Positions 1 to 11,633 of a stretch of 64,000 nucleotides of DNA are shown one piece after another. The first letter of the stretch is position 1, and every line of letters starts with the position of its first letter. The stretch spans positions 202,897 to 266,896 of the forward strand of contig NW_001799632.1 of assembly GCF_000165425.1 (NCBI RefSeq), read 5' to 3'. Source of the DNA: Paramecium tetraurelia (taxonomy: Eukaryota; Ciliophora; Oligohymenophorea; Peniculida; Parameciidae). The position numbers were made by a program, and so were the translations under genes. The notes under the pieces were generated by a model that worked only from the letters and a program-made list of their open reading frames with translations, had not been told where the DNA came from and did no database searches.

Positions 1-1079
1 TCATAATTACAAAAGTGATGCCTTCTAGTTTCATCTTAGCACACCATTGGTGTATGATTAAGTTTACTAATACGATTTATCCAAAAGATAACTATCTAAG
101 CTTTAAGATGCTAACCTAACAGGTAAGCCATTCAAAAGAGAAGAGTTTACTTGCACTAGGTATTATGCCCCCAGTAAAGATGGCACTGAAATTCCAATCA
201 CTTTAGTGCATCACAAAGATTTGTAAAAGAACAGACAAAACAAATTGCTTTTGCATTCTTATGGCGCTTATGGTGTTCCATAGGAAATACCTTTCAATAT
301 TGTTTACCTAAATGCATTAGAAAAGGGATGGACATTAGCATACGCACATATTAGAGGAGGCAATGAAAGGGGACAAGATTGGCATAGATAAGCCATTTAG
401 GAAAATAAATTAAAAAGCATAGAAGATCTACTTGGATGTGCTTCGTATTTGATAGCCGAAGGATATACTCATCCCTCATTATTATGTGGATTAGGAGCAT
501 CTGCTGGAGCAACTACTTTGGGAGCAGCTATCAATATGAGACCAGATCTTTGGAAATGTGCCATATTGCTCTCACCTTTTTTGGATGTCCTAGGGTCCTT
601 ATTGGATGAAAGTCTACCCTTAACAAAATCTGATTATTTGGAATTTGGTAATCCAAACGATAAAAAAATCTTTGATACTATCCTGAGTTACTCTCCTTAT
701 GAAAATCTAAAAAAATAAGTTTATCCTGCAATTTATATCAGTGCTGGTACTGGAGATTTCAGAGCTCCTTTATGGAATGTATTGAAATACACAGAAAAGT
801 TGAAATAGATAGCTGTTTAATCCAAAAAGGTTGAAACCATTGGAGATCATCCTCTTATTATTGACATTAGTGAAGGTGGACATTATGGAGGGGCTGGAGT
901 AATTATTTACACACTATATATAGGCATAATCAGTAATTGAGGAGCGAACCAGATATATGACATTTCTGGATTATTATGTTGGCATTGGTAATAAGGAAAT
1001 AACAAAGAAGAGTCTTACTTAAGATATTGACGAGTCTATATAATTAGCAGATGAGGAGGACAAGATTTAGAAATAGTGA
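1..1079 (+). CDS. Oligopeptidase B-like serine peptidase (S9), 3' part
   Basis: C-terminal catalytic half of a prolyl-oligopeptidase-family (S9A) cytosolic serine peptidase that would cleave short peptides after basic residues; the 5' end lies outside the window. Frame 2 is open from base 2. Visible family blocks are SYGAYG, AHIRGGNERG, LIAEGYTHP, NMRPDLWK and GNPND. The catalytic triad can be placed: Ser in GLGASAGATT, Asp in GTGDFRAP, His in SEGGHYGG. The usual oligopeptidase B nucleophile context is GRSAGG, so this copy is slightly divergent there. A 25-nt intron at 899-923 (GTA...TAG) splits the codons just after HYGGAG; without it the reading runs into noncoding sequence. The end is the TGA at 1077-1079, preceded by an acidic tail. 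Several TAA/TAG codons fall inside conserved blocks, supporting glutamine recoding. Oligopeptidase B is preferred over prolyl oligopeptidase from the SLLDESLPL...GNPND stretch. Confidence 0.9.
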
Positions 1080-1112
1080 AACATGTTTTATATATATATT
1101 ATAATAATTAAG

Positions 1113-3357
1113 ATGAAAGTTTCATTATAAGATTTCGGTTTTCATTAACCAAATGCACCAGAAATCAATACGCCGAGATCCCTTGAGGCTTGTCGAAGGG
1201 AAGGAATTTAACCTAATGAAATTGTCAAGATTCCATTTGAAGAGTTTCAAAAGAGATATAAAATGAAAAACTTAGATCATAAGGGAGTAGAACAATTTTA
1301 CAAGCATTACGAAGAAAGAAGAGAAAAGAAATTTGAAGAACTTATCAAATAGAGACATATTGTGCTTGAAGATGAAAAAACTGGTACTCTACTTTATATT
1401 TATCTGAAGGGACATGGGGTTCTGATGGGTTGTCTAAGAGTAAAGTGATATCAAAATATGGTTAATAAGAAACGTCCTCATTGGTTGAGAAGGAAAAGCA
1501 ATAATTAGAGAAAATTAAAAAGAAGTAGTAGAAAGAAATTGAGGGAATGCTTGAATATGAATTGAAAATGCAAGAAATACGCTTAGAGAATGAAAAGAAG
1601 CAAGCTGATGAAATTGCCAAATAATAATAAAGGGATCTTGAGTTATAAAAGAAGAGAGCCGAGTAGGAAGAATAAAGAAGGCAAAAGGAGTTAGAGAAAT
1701 AATAAAAAAGAGAGTAGGAGGAAGAGTTACAAAGGTAAAAATTAAAGGAAATGGAAGTGAAGGAAAAAGAACGATTGAAATTAGAAGAACTGAAATAAAA
1801 AGAAAGAGAAGAGGAGGCAAAGAAAAAAGATGAAGAACGAAAGGCTATTTAAGAAAAATTAAGAAAATAAAATGAGGAGAATTAAAAAATCTAATAAGAA
1901 TTGTTAGAAAAAAGAAAATAGGATATGGAACTCAAAGCAGAATAAAGAAGAAAGGCGTTAGAAGAATAAAAATAAAAAAAAAAATAAGAAGCAGAATAAA
2001 TCAGATTATAAAATGAAGAAAGAATCTAATAAGCCAAGCAAAGAAATGAAACTGAACTCTAAAAATTAAAAGATGTATATTTTAATAAATGATATCTATA
2101 GGACTTTGATAGAAAAATAAAATTAAGTGAAATCAAATAAAAACAATATGAAGAAGAAAAATAAAAGAAGTATGAACAGTAAAGAAAAGAGGCAGAAAAA
2201 CATTCTGAATTATTTTAAAAGGTTATTGAATAAAATAATCTTATGGAATAAGAAAAGAAGAATCAATATTTAAAGAAAATACAAGAAGCAGAAGAAAGAA
2301 GAAAATATATTGAGGAAGAATTAGAAAAAGAAAAAGAATTGAAAAGATAACAAGAAAAAGAAAAAGAATAATAAAGAAAATAAGTTCTTTTATAAAATGA
2401 AGAAAATAACAAATAAAAAATAGGGGATTTAGTTAAGAAGATAAATGAAAAAGAGGAGATACTAAACAAAATTTAAGAGGAAAGGAATGAATAACTTCAA
2501 GATAGAAAAACTATGGATATATTGAAAAGGTTTGATAAAAGAGAGAATGTAGAAAGAATTATGAGAAAATAGGAGTATGATAAATAAAAATTATAAGAAA
2601 AAATTGTTGAAAAAATGTAAAGAGCAGACAAGTTATCAGAAGATCTTGATTAATTGTTGTCTTAAAGACATAATTTAAGAAGAGAAATTGAAAAATAAAA
2701 AAGGGAAGTTATGATGAAATTTGAAAAAGTTAGAGAAGGCAAGCTTCCTCCAACTGAAATTTAAAAATAATTAGGTATGACTGAAACAGATGCAAAACTT
2801 ACTAATTAAACTAATCCCTATCGTACTTTTTCATCCACTAGACCTAAAACTAATTAAGCTAAAGAAAGACCTGATAAATTACAATCTGTTAGACCAGCTA
2901 AGATATAATCTGCTAAGCCTGAACCAATCAAAGTAAAAGACAAAGTCGATCTTAAAACAACATAGCCTATTTTTGAGTAGTTGGGTAATTTAATATATCA
3001 AATTTAGCCAATAAAACTACGCCTAAATTCCATAAGAAAATGGATGCAAAGAAGAAATCTGAACCCAGTAGACCAGAACCCCCTAGTCCTTAAATTCTCA
3101 TATTCCTAAATAAAATGGTTTAAAAACATAATTAAGATATGATGAGGTTATTAATGGAAGAACATGCAAATGAAAATTTAAGAGATGAAAAGTTAAATTA
3201 AGTTAAAGGTGAAGAGAAGGCCAAGCTTGAAAAAGAATATGCTTTGGAAAGAGTTAAAGCTTAACTCAAAATTGAAAAGTTAAAATAAACATAGGATTCA
3301 GAGCAAAATTAATACAAACTCACCCATAACATTTTTGAAATTGATATTATTAGATGA
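1113..3357 (+). CDS. CCDC177-like coiled-coil protein
   Basis: About 722 residues after removing three introns (1384-1409, 2075-2101, 2985-3007; 26, 27 and 23 nt), which restores one frame from ATG 1113 to TGA 3355. The first 90 residues contain the block TPRSLEACRREGIQP followed by FYKHYEERREKKFEEL, which I recognise as the N-terminal signature of CCDC177-type proteins (SPRSLEAC...VKPVELL, then a Tyr/Glu-Arg-rich helix). The rest, about residues 100-550, is nearly uninterrupted Glu/Lys/Gln/Arg coiled coil, followed by a Pro/Ser/Lys-rich linker and a final short helix. No catalytic motif is visible. By analogy with coiled-coil proteins of this kind in ciliates a ciliary or cytoskeletal role is plausible, but that is inference. 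Its 3' end is convergent with the SNF2-RING gene. Confidence 0.75.
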
Positions 3358-4108
3358 AATAACTTGTTTATGATTATATTCAAATTTGATATTATTTTGC
3401 TATCTTATTTAGAATCATCATATATATTTTTGCGACATTGATTATATTTATAGTATTTATTTTAGCTTGCCCATAATGTTAGATTGGAATTCAAACCAAA
3501 GCTATAGCATAGATTGAAAATTTATTATCAGAAAATATTTCTCCATCTCATCTACATTTTTCATCAATAAACTGCGATTTCATATCGACAGGATGACATA
3601 TTTTGTGGTTTAACATTGTCTTCTCTTAATTCTGGATTATTTTCAGAACTTAAGAGAAATTTTTCAATTATTTTCATATGAAGCTAAAAGTTCCTTTAAG
3701 TATATTAGAATATTATGAGAATATTTTTTTATATTTTAATATAATTAATATAAATGTATTCATATAATTATAATTAATTAAATAATAATAAATATATATG
3801 ATAATAAGGAGCATTTACCTTGTAAAAAATACGAACTATTTTTTTTTATAATTTTTATTTTCACCATGAAAATTTTTAAAGTTAATTATAAATTATGGTT
3901 ATTATAGTCATCCACCAATAAGAGTCAAATAATTATAGCAAAAAAAAGCAAAATATGATTTTTAATTTTTTTTCATTTAATTAAATTTATAGCTAATTTG
4001 ATTATTTAATAGGAAGTATTAATTTATCTAAAAATTAAAAAAAAAGAATTTGATGAATTAATCTGACTACTTATTGAATTAATATAAGTTTATTAAAAAC
4101 AAATAATA
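3358..4108. other. Convergent 3' intergenic region
   Basis: About 750 bp between the stop codons of two convergent genes. It is strongly A/T-rich and I see no reading frame with protein-like composition on either strand. It holds one clear inverted repeat (listed separately, 3621-3658). Long for an intergenic space in this window, where most gaps are under 200 bp. Confidence 0.5.
3621..3658. repeat. Hairpin-forming inverted repeat
   Basis: The left arm TTCTCTTAATTCTG (3621-3634) and right arm CAGAACTTAAGAGAA (3644-3658) pair over 14 bp with a single bulged G, separated by a 9-nt A/T-rich loop. It sits between two convergent genes. It could be a transcript-end structure or part of a small RNA gene; I cannot tell which. 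Confidence 0.45.
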
Positions 4109-7100
4109 TCAAATCATATTTGGTTATTCAAAGATTAAAAACTTAAAGTCATCAATGTCTGATGATTTTTTTTAATCATTTGCTATGACTTTCCTTATCA
4201 TCTTCTTTTTCTTCTAATGCAATAAATTAATTTTTTCTTCAATTGTATTTGCACACAGAAATCTAATTACATTAACTTATTTCTTCTATCCGATTCTATC
4301 AGCTCTCCCGATGGCTTGATCTTCAATGGCAGGCTAAAGATAAAAATAGATGAATACATTCCACCATGGATCAACCAAGAAAACATGATTGGCCATTGTT
4401 AAATTTAATCCAGTGGACGTGGCCCTCAAAGATAATATTAAAGCTGTAAAGGCAGGATGCTATTCGAATGATTGAATAACTTTATTTCTTTGTTCTACAG
4501 ACATAGCTCCTGTAACTACTTAACACCATATCTCTTCTTCTTGAAACTTTTCTTCAAGTAATCTAATCATATCTATCCATTAGGTGAAGATTAGACACTT
4601 TTCTCTTTTGAGTTGTACCTTTTTTGTTTCATTAACAACAGCAAGCATTTTACTACTAGGTCCCCACTTTGTTTCTTTGATTTCTTAAACTTCTGTAGAA
4701 TTACTCTAAACACTCATAATGTCTTTCAAGGATAATCTTTTAGAACAGGTTGGACATTCCCCAATGGTTTCAATAACTTCTTTAAAACAACTAAAATGTA
4801 TAAATAAATGATACTTATGACAATAGACATGCCCACATATAGAGATATCAAATGTAGTGATTCCATCTTCAGAACAGAGTGTGCAATCATTTAAATTTCC
4901 TCTTTATATTAGATCTATCAATTGTTATCGTTATTTCTCTGAAATTTCTTAATCGCTTGATTTTTATTTGGCAAAAAAGTTTTCGATGCAATATTTAATT
5001 TCATCAATAGAATTTGTATCTAAATTAATCCCTTTTAAGGCTATTGAGGGATGATCACAAGTCATTCTTAATTTATTTATAATTTGAAAGATATGGACAA
5101 ATTATCTGCTTTTTTCAGAATTTAAATAAACTTTGAACAATTATTAAGTTCCCTCGAAAAATTTATCGTAAAGTGCTCTTTCCTTGTTTTCTAGTTTAAC
5201 CCAACAGATGGATTCATTTATTTATAATAAATTTTGATTGTTTAACTATTATTTGGTTCTTCTTAGAATGATTGGTTTGATTATCTCTCCCAAGATGCAT
5301 TGTTGTTCCTCCTCGTTTTCTTCTTTGTTGATATACGCATTCCACCAATAACTATTATGATAAATAAATATAATACTATTCACCAAAGGTTTCCACTCTC
5401 AAAAACGATAACAGACTAAACAAATCGTCATGTTTGTTTTAAATGGGAGTACCAGTCAAACACCATCTGCATTCACTCTTCAAAGCCATAGCACTTCTTG
5501 TTTATAGAGTGCTCTTAGTTTTTATGTTATGAGCTTCATCTAGGATGACTCTATAATATGTAAAGTCAAATATATTGGTGACCTTTCCTTGAGGGTTTTT
5601 CTTTGTTTTTGTTCCACATTCGTAATCATTTTAACTTATTTCTATAGGCTCTCCAAAGTATTAAGATTTTTCAGATTTCGATTATTTTAAGTCAAAAATA
5701 GATTTGAATTCTTCACTCTAATCGTTGTTCTAACAGAAATCTTGAGAATCTAATTCAATTTCAAAACTATCATTTAAGATTTAAGTGTCATTACTAATTT
5801 TTGATTCTTTTAGATCTTTTGGATCCTTAGTTTCTTTATTGTCTTTAGAGTCATTATCAGGTTTCGTCCTTACTCTTTATTATATTTCATTATCTTCTAA
5901 TCCATTGTCTTTAAGCCAATTAGAATAATTCTATGCTACAACTGTATAAGTAGTCAAAATAACATCATAATTAGAGAAAACAACCTTCTTATTTCTATTC
6001 GAAATCTTATAGAATACCAAAACCTAAAGACTATTAGGTAAAGAGTGTTTTTTGATTTCAGCTTCCCATTATAATAAAACAGATTTAGGAACAATGATTA
6101 ATGTAACTCTTCCTTTTTTTTAGGTTTGCAAAATCAAAGCCAAAGTCATGATAGTTTTACCTAATCCCATTTCATCTGCAAGAATTCCTCCCTTGGTTAA
6201 ATTATAAGATTAAAATTCATCGGTGATTTTTCCAGTAAAGGTATTCATATATAATTTTTTACCATTCTCTAAAAGAACCTCCTCCCATAACGGAGACAAT
6301 TACCATTAACTGTTATCTTTGGCATCTTAATTTTTTGGATTAGATATTATGCCTTCTCTCCATAACATCCAAGTTAAGGCTTATTTCTAATGTTGTTTCA
6401 ATTCGCAAACCATAGTTTTAGGTTTAGGGTGTTCATACAATTCTTAATCTTTACTATTTAAAAATGAATTAATTTCATTTTCATTGATTTCTTCAGACAA
6501 TTTTAATTTCCCTGTACAAAAATCTATCATCTTTTAGACTTGTTCTCTTCTATTGACGTCCAACTACTTTAATTATTGCTAATATTTTTGACAATCACAT
6601 AAATTCCCTGAAGAAATCTATAATTCAAAGTATTCTTTGTCTTTCTTATGAGTGATCCCTCCCACAATGACCTGGATGAATGGGTTTTAAACTTCTTTGT
6701 ATAATGATGAATTTTCAGCATTAAGTGATGGGAATGTCTTGACACTCAATTATTCAATATTATCCACTTTGTATCTCAATTCATTAAGCTTATCAATACT
6801 CGGTTGATGAGTATGAAATCCCTGACAAAGTGATTGGTAAGTGCAACTCAATTTGAGAAACAACAACTCAAAACAATACTTCTAATAATTCTATTGTTTT
6901 GGTTCAGGGACATGTTTAGTCGATGTAGATATAAACTTCTGTATTTCTAGCAATAGGGTATTCATGTATTTTTTAAAGTATACATTCTAGTAAATAGGTA
7001 CATCCTATTGGACTGGAGCAAATTAGGACTCTTCATTAGTGTAATATTTATTTTTTGATAAAAACAAGCAGGAACTTTTAAAGTCTTTCAGAGAATATAA

Positions 7101-7868
7101 TTTATTAGAAAAAGCTGAATTTTACAATGAATTCCTATAGTATTCATTATTTGTAATGATGACTCTTGCAAAATCCTTGAAAGTTAAATCAAGTCTAAGA
7201 GGTTATCCCATTTGAAGGGAATGAAATTTCTCCAATTAAGTAAAAAATATCTTAACGTACTTGTCTGATTTGATCATTGCTGGTATTGTTCTTTAGAGAT
7301 TTAGCAAATCGAATAGGAGCAGAAGTGATAAACGAGCAAAGTATTGTAAGTCTACATTGAGATCCTCTTCTGATTCGGCATATGAAAATCTTTCCCTGCT
7401 CACGAAGCCGTCTTAGAATGCCTTTTGATTGAATTTGGATAGATCAAATTAATCAGTTAAAGCATTCTATTTCAAATATACGTCTAGTCTGATTTATCTT
7501 AAATTGTCTGGGTATTTGAAATTCACATGTCTTGCAATTACCTTAACATAATCTACTGTTAATAAAAACCACCAGATTTCATCATAGCAATGAGAAATTC
7601 TTCCATTGATTTATAATGGTTTGTAATGAACCTGTTTTCCAATCTTTTTTTATTTCAGAACCAAAGTTGATTATCTGAAATGCTTGGTCTTAGTTACAAT
7701 GTATGTTGATATATTTTCATTTTTTAATGAGCCAATAGGAGTGCTAAAGTCAATCAATTGAGGACATAGAAATGCTTTGTCATTTGGATCCAATTCAATA
7801 TAGGAATTAGGTTCATAATAGTATGGTGCCAGTAAACTTCCTAAATAATACTTGGATTCTTTCTTCAT
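4109..7868 (-). CDS. SNF2-family helicase with internal RING (RAD5/HLTF/SHPRH type)
   Basis: About 1236 residues from ATG 7868 to TGA 4109 after two introns of 25 and 24 nt, which exactly restore the frame. Roughly the first 500 residues show no domain I can name. [17 protein letters not shown] begins the SNF2 core near residue 500. Motif I is [15 protein letters not shown] (about 565), motif II is LDEAHNIKT (about 775), then TGTPIQNK. A RING finger is inserted in the helicase core (C-x2-C...C-G-H...C...C-P-x-C, about 985-1035). The second lobe carries [18 protein letters not shown] and [21 protein letters not shown] (about 1160-1190). A RING between the two lobes is the RAD5/RAD16/HLTF/SHPRH arrangement: a nuclear ATP-dependent translocase and E3 ligase used in replication-fork repair. 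The final intron falls inside the DPWWNP block. The start is the first ATG of the frame; the frame is open further upstream without another ATG. Confidence 0.9.
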
Positions 7869-8021
7869 CTGTTAATAAAAATTTAAGGAGGGTAAGATGA
7901 ATTGTTTAGTATAAACATCATTATCCTGTTATTTTTTTTCTGTTTTACACACAAATAAAATATCAACTATAATAGTAAGCTTTAAAATAAGTAATTTATA
8001 TTAAAATAATATTAATATTAA

Positions 8022-10590
8022 TCATTCTGGTTCTTCTTCTTCAGATTCTTCTTCAATTAATCCAATATCATCTAAAATTGTAATAAATGATTGATACAAT
8101 TAGGTTGGGATTGAGTAATAAGTGGTCCATCTGTCATTTCATCAAAAACCAATTCAAATTTGTTATCAAGATAATTTTCACAGATAATCTTTTTGGGATT
8201 GTAGAAGTTTGGAGGAGGAAAGATTGGATCTAAAGCAATTCTTCAATAATATTTGATGAATACTTGAAGGCATTATCGAGCATTTGAGGTATCAATTTAG
8301 ATAGTAAAGGACGAGCAAATTTCGATAGAAGGGTTTGTGTTTGCTTCGATCATTTTAACATTAAAGGTGTCATCTATCATAAAATCCAATCCAAATATTT
8401 CAAAAGTGTTCTCTCTCTTATTCTAATCTATTTTACCATACACTGCCTTAAATTATTCAGTTGCCATTTACTACACTAGTAATCATTAAGAATTACCTTC
8501 ATTTTTGCATAGATCTTATTGAAATCCCCTCCGAGATTTTCAACATATACTGAAAATTCTTCAAAACTAACTTTATTGCCTTTTTCATATTTTCCATAAT
8601 CTTCTCCTTTTTTCTAAACTGCATCATTAGTTAAATGAACCATTTTGTTAGTAAGATTTTTCATCGTGAATTCTTTACTCGATGTTCTGACATACCCTTC
8701 AGTGTACCAGTAACCTTTTTGATTTCCGTTAATTGATACATACATGCTATAACATCGTATATCAAATTTGCGTTTATTATAAAGCAAAGGTCTATCAATA
8801 TACAATTACACAATAAAGGTCTTATAGCTTCCATTCTTATGCATTTCTCTTGAATTTAAAATAGATTGAATTTCATTGAGATCTTCTGATACTTTTATAC
8901 CATTGCCTCTATTTGTAATTTCACCAGGCTTGATAATCCAAATATTTCTGCGTTTATTCTTTTCATCACTTTCCTGATTGATCAATTATTATCTTTCTTT
9001 GTATGCTTCCATGAATTGATGATACTCTGGTCCATCTAGACTTTTGATGTGATATGTAACTGGTAGATTTTCAAATACATTTAAGTTTTAGGATTCATAG
9101 TATGCTTTCATATTGTAAAACAAGGCTTTCTTATTACCAAGATGAAAATTGTTCTCTAAGTGATTATGTGCTTTAACAGGTTCATTATAAATAGAAAGTT
9201 TTGGTTTTACTGCCTGGGCCTACTCCAAGGTTAATAATTTTGATTGTCTTCCTTGTCCATTCAGAATTGTACTGAATTGTCTTAATTCAGCATTTGAGAG
9301 AAATTTGTTCCACTAGTTATTGATTTTTTGAATGGCATCTACTTTAATCTATTCGCTTTCACTTTGTTCATCTTGTTTCGAAAACCCCAAACTAACAGAA
9401 CCTATTGTTGTTAGAGATGATGAGGCACTTTGACAACTCATGGATTCATTAGGATTTCTATTTAAGGCCTTCATATTTTCATGTATGGTGTTCACTTTTA
9501 ATTGAGTCCAAACAAAATGACATGATTCTTGTTCATCCTGAATACTCCACCACCATCTACTTTTCAATATCTATCTGACCAGCATCCCATTATTTCCCTT
9601 TCCAACATATGCCTTGTAAATATTTTAGTTTGGGGAAACAAAAAGACAATTCGACAAATTCATAACATTGAAGTAGTGTCTCATAGATGCATATCTTTCT
9701 TAAAAGATCAAATCTTAAGGATATTTAGGATCAAAATAATAGATGCCATCAAATTTCTTTAATTTCTTCTTTTTAATGCCTGGTAATTAGGAGGTTGTTT
9801 GATTCTGAGTCGCTACTTGCATCACTGTTGGAACATTTCCCATAGGTTCGACTTTAATATTCCTTGAAGTTTTGATTAATTATGAATTTTATCTTGCTTA
9901 TTTAGTTGTACGAATTGTGTCAGTTTCAATTTGAGTGGTGTGTTTTTCCATTTGCAATCTGATCTTCTGAACGATTTCTTTTTCGAGCTTATTGTCCATA
10001 GAGTTATTTAAAAAGGAATCCTAGAATTTATTTCTTTCTACAATGAATAATTAATAGTACAAATTATGTGAATGGGTTTAGATGAGATGTTCAAAGTGGA
10101 TATGCCATCAGCCTAAGGAAATATCTGCATGAACCTTCCTTATTAATATTTTAAATGATTCGATTTCTTTGACTTCGGTGAGTTGTTATGGTTGTTTGCT
10201 ATCATAGATAATGGGGTAAGTCTTACATTTCTTTTTCTTGACATGCTATATTTGTTTAAGAACATGAATATTGTTGACTTTCTCTATTTTGGGTAACATT
10301 TATTATGCTGGACTTTCAGATCTGTCTAATTGATCGTATTTGTATTGAGTAAATAGTTTCGGACTAAAATCTTTCTTTTTTATAACTGCCTTTATTGAAT
10401 CCTTTATTAGTTCTTGTACACCCGGTGATTTTAATAGTTGTTCCATTGAACGATGCTTTGATGGAGTCAAGAATTCAGTCGTCGATTACTGCTGTTATTT
10501 TTGCTAAGCCTAATTGATCATTTGGCTTATGCTGAAGTTCAAGTTTGGCATAGAGAACTGCTCAGTTTTATCCTGAATTAACAAGTTCAT
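8022..10590 (-). CDS. Tubulin tyrosine ligase-like (TTLL) protein, frameshifted in this sequence
   Basis: An ATP-grasp amino-acid ligase of the TTLL family, which adds tyrosine, glutamate or glycine to tubulin in cilia. Family blocks are clear: WIIKPGEITNRGNGI, YIDRPLLYNKRKFDIR, YWYTEGYVRTSS, HLTNDAVQ, FGLDFMIDDTFNVKMIEANTNPS and LLSKLIPQMLDNAF. About 815 residues would result. Three 3' introns are well supported (26, 23 and 26 nt). Between SIEICS and PLLSKLIP, near 8308-8314, the frame needs one extra base removed, and there is no GT nearby that could start an intron. Near 10108 the frame reads ADISLG-TGA-WHIHFEH unless two introns (10113-10134 and 10038-10060; 22 and 23 nt) are spliced. This is either a decaying copy or a site of sequence error. 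The N-terminal 150 residues are low complexity. It is divergent from the next gene, with 220 bp between starts. Confidence 0.8.
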
Positions 10591-10810
10591 TATCAATAAA
10601 TATTATTATATAAAATAACAATCTCAACTTTGATGTATAGTTTATTGATCCAAATTTAATGGACAGTCAATCTACACCATAATCTGTTTCATTTTTTAAA
10701 GGAGTTAATAATATATATTTGGCTTATAGACTGATGTTATATGTTTACTAAATGACACTATGGTTCTATGGGAAAATGAAGTAAATACAATTATTTTAAT
10801 AATAAATTAT

Positions 10811-11623
10811 ATGTTAATAAATTTGCTTTTAGTTTTCATTTATTTTGTAAATAGCAAGAATATTAAAGCAAATCGCAATTTCAAGGTTCCTTAAATTACT
10901 GGCGATTATTTAGTGAAATGTAAGAATGTGTTTACCTATTATTTGGAATAAAAAAACAAAATAGTTTTGGAAGAAGAGTTCTAAGCTGAAAAAACAGAGA
11001 TTGATCATATATCTGCTGCCGATATCTAAGGTATTGCAGAAGACAAACCAATTATATTTGAAAGCCCAATTTTATTGCAATCTGGACCAATCAGATCAAC
11101 AACCTTGTACAATCAATTCGGTTTTGTTCAAACATGGACAATCCTACATCACGATGATTTCGAAAATAGGAACTCCATGATCGGTTGGAACATTCCTCAC
11201 AGAGCTTATTGTGAACTAAAGGGAATCCATTACACTGATGCAGAAGGCTCTCTGTAAAATGATCATTTCATTCATGAAGCCAATTGTAATGTTAATAACC
11301 CAAGTCTTCAGAAAACGTACAATACCAATATAGAACATAATCATATCAGAGTCAGCGCAGAATTAACTGTCTTCGGAGATTGGAATGGAGATAGCATCAA
11401 TGTCCTAATTGACAATAAGGTCGCATGGAGCAAAGTGTTTTAAGGCGAAATCACCTAAGCAGAACATCCCTGTCCTGCCTTATTTGCACTTGGAATTCCT
11501 GTTTAATTTACTATGGAGCATAAGACTCATGAATTTACAATATCCTTTTAGGCTAATCATAAAAGACATCCATGTGATGGCAGCTTTGGAGTTGATGATA
11601 TAATAGTTTATTATAAATAATGA
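10811..11623 (+). CDS. Secreted protein, family not recognised
   Basis: An intronless frame of 270 residues, ATG 10811 to TGA 11621. The N-terminus MLINLLLVFIYFV is a good signal peptide and there is no second membrane segment. The body is beta-rich in appearance, with many aromatic and Asn/Asp residues and blocks such as FGFVQTWTILHHDDFE and VFGDWNGDSINVLIDNKVAWSK, and four cysteines that could form disulphides. The D-W-N-G-D...V-x-I-D-N pattern suggests a jelly-roll or carbohydrate-binding-like module of an extracellular ciliate protein, but I cannot name a family. It is separated by only 10 bp from the following gene. Confidence 0.75.
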
Positions 11624-11633
11624 AAATTAATTA

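Noticed and set aside
1500-1830. Minus-strand Phe/Leu-rich frame that looks like a membrane protein
   Set aside because: It is the complement of the Lys/Glu/Arg coiled coil of the CCDC177-like gene; antisense of such sequence always looks hydrophobic.
9529-9762. Plus-strand open frame in the TTLL region
   Set aside because: It overlaps the minus-strand TTLL coding sequence with clear family motifs and has no similarity of its own; it is an antisense shadow.
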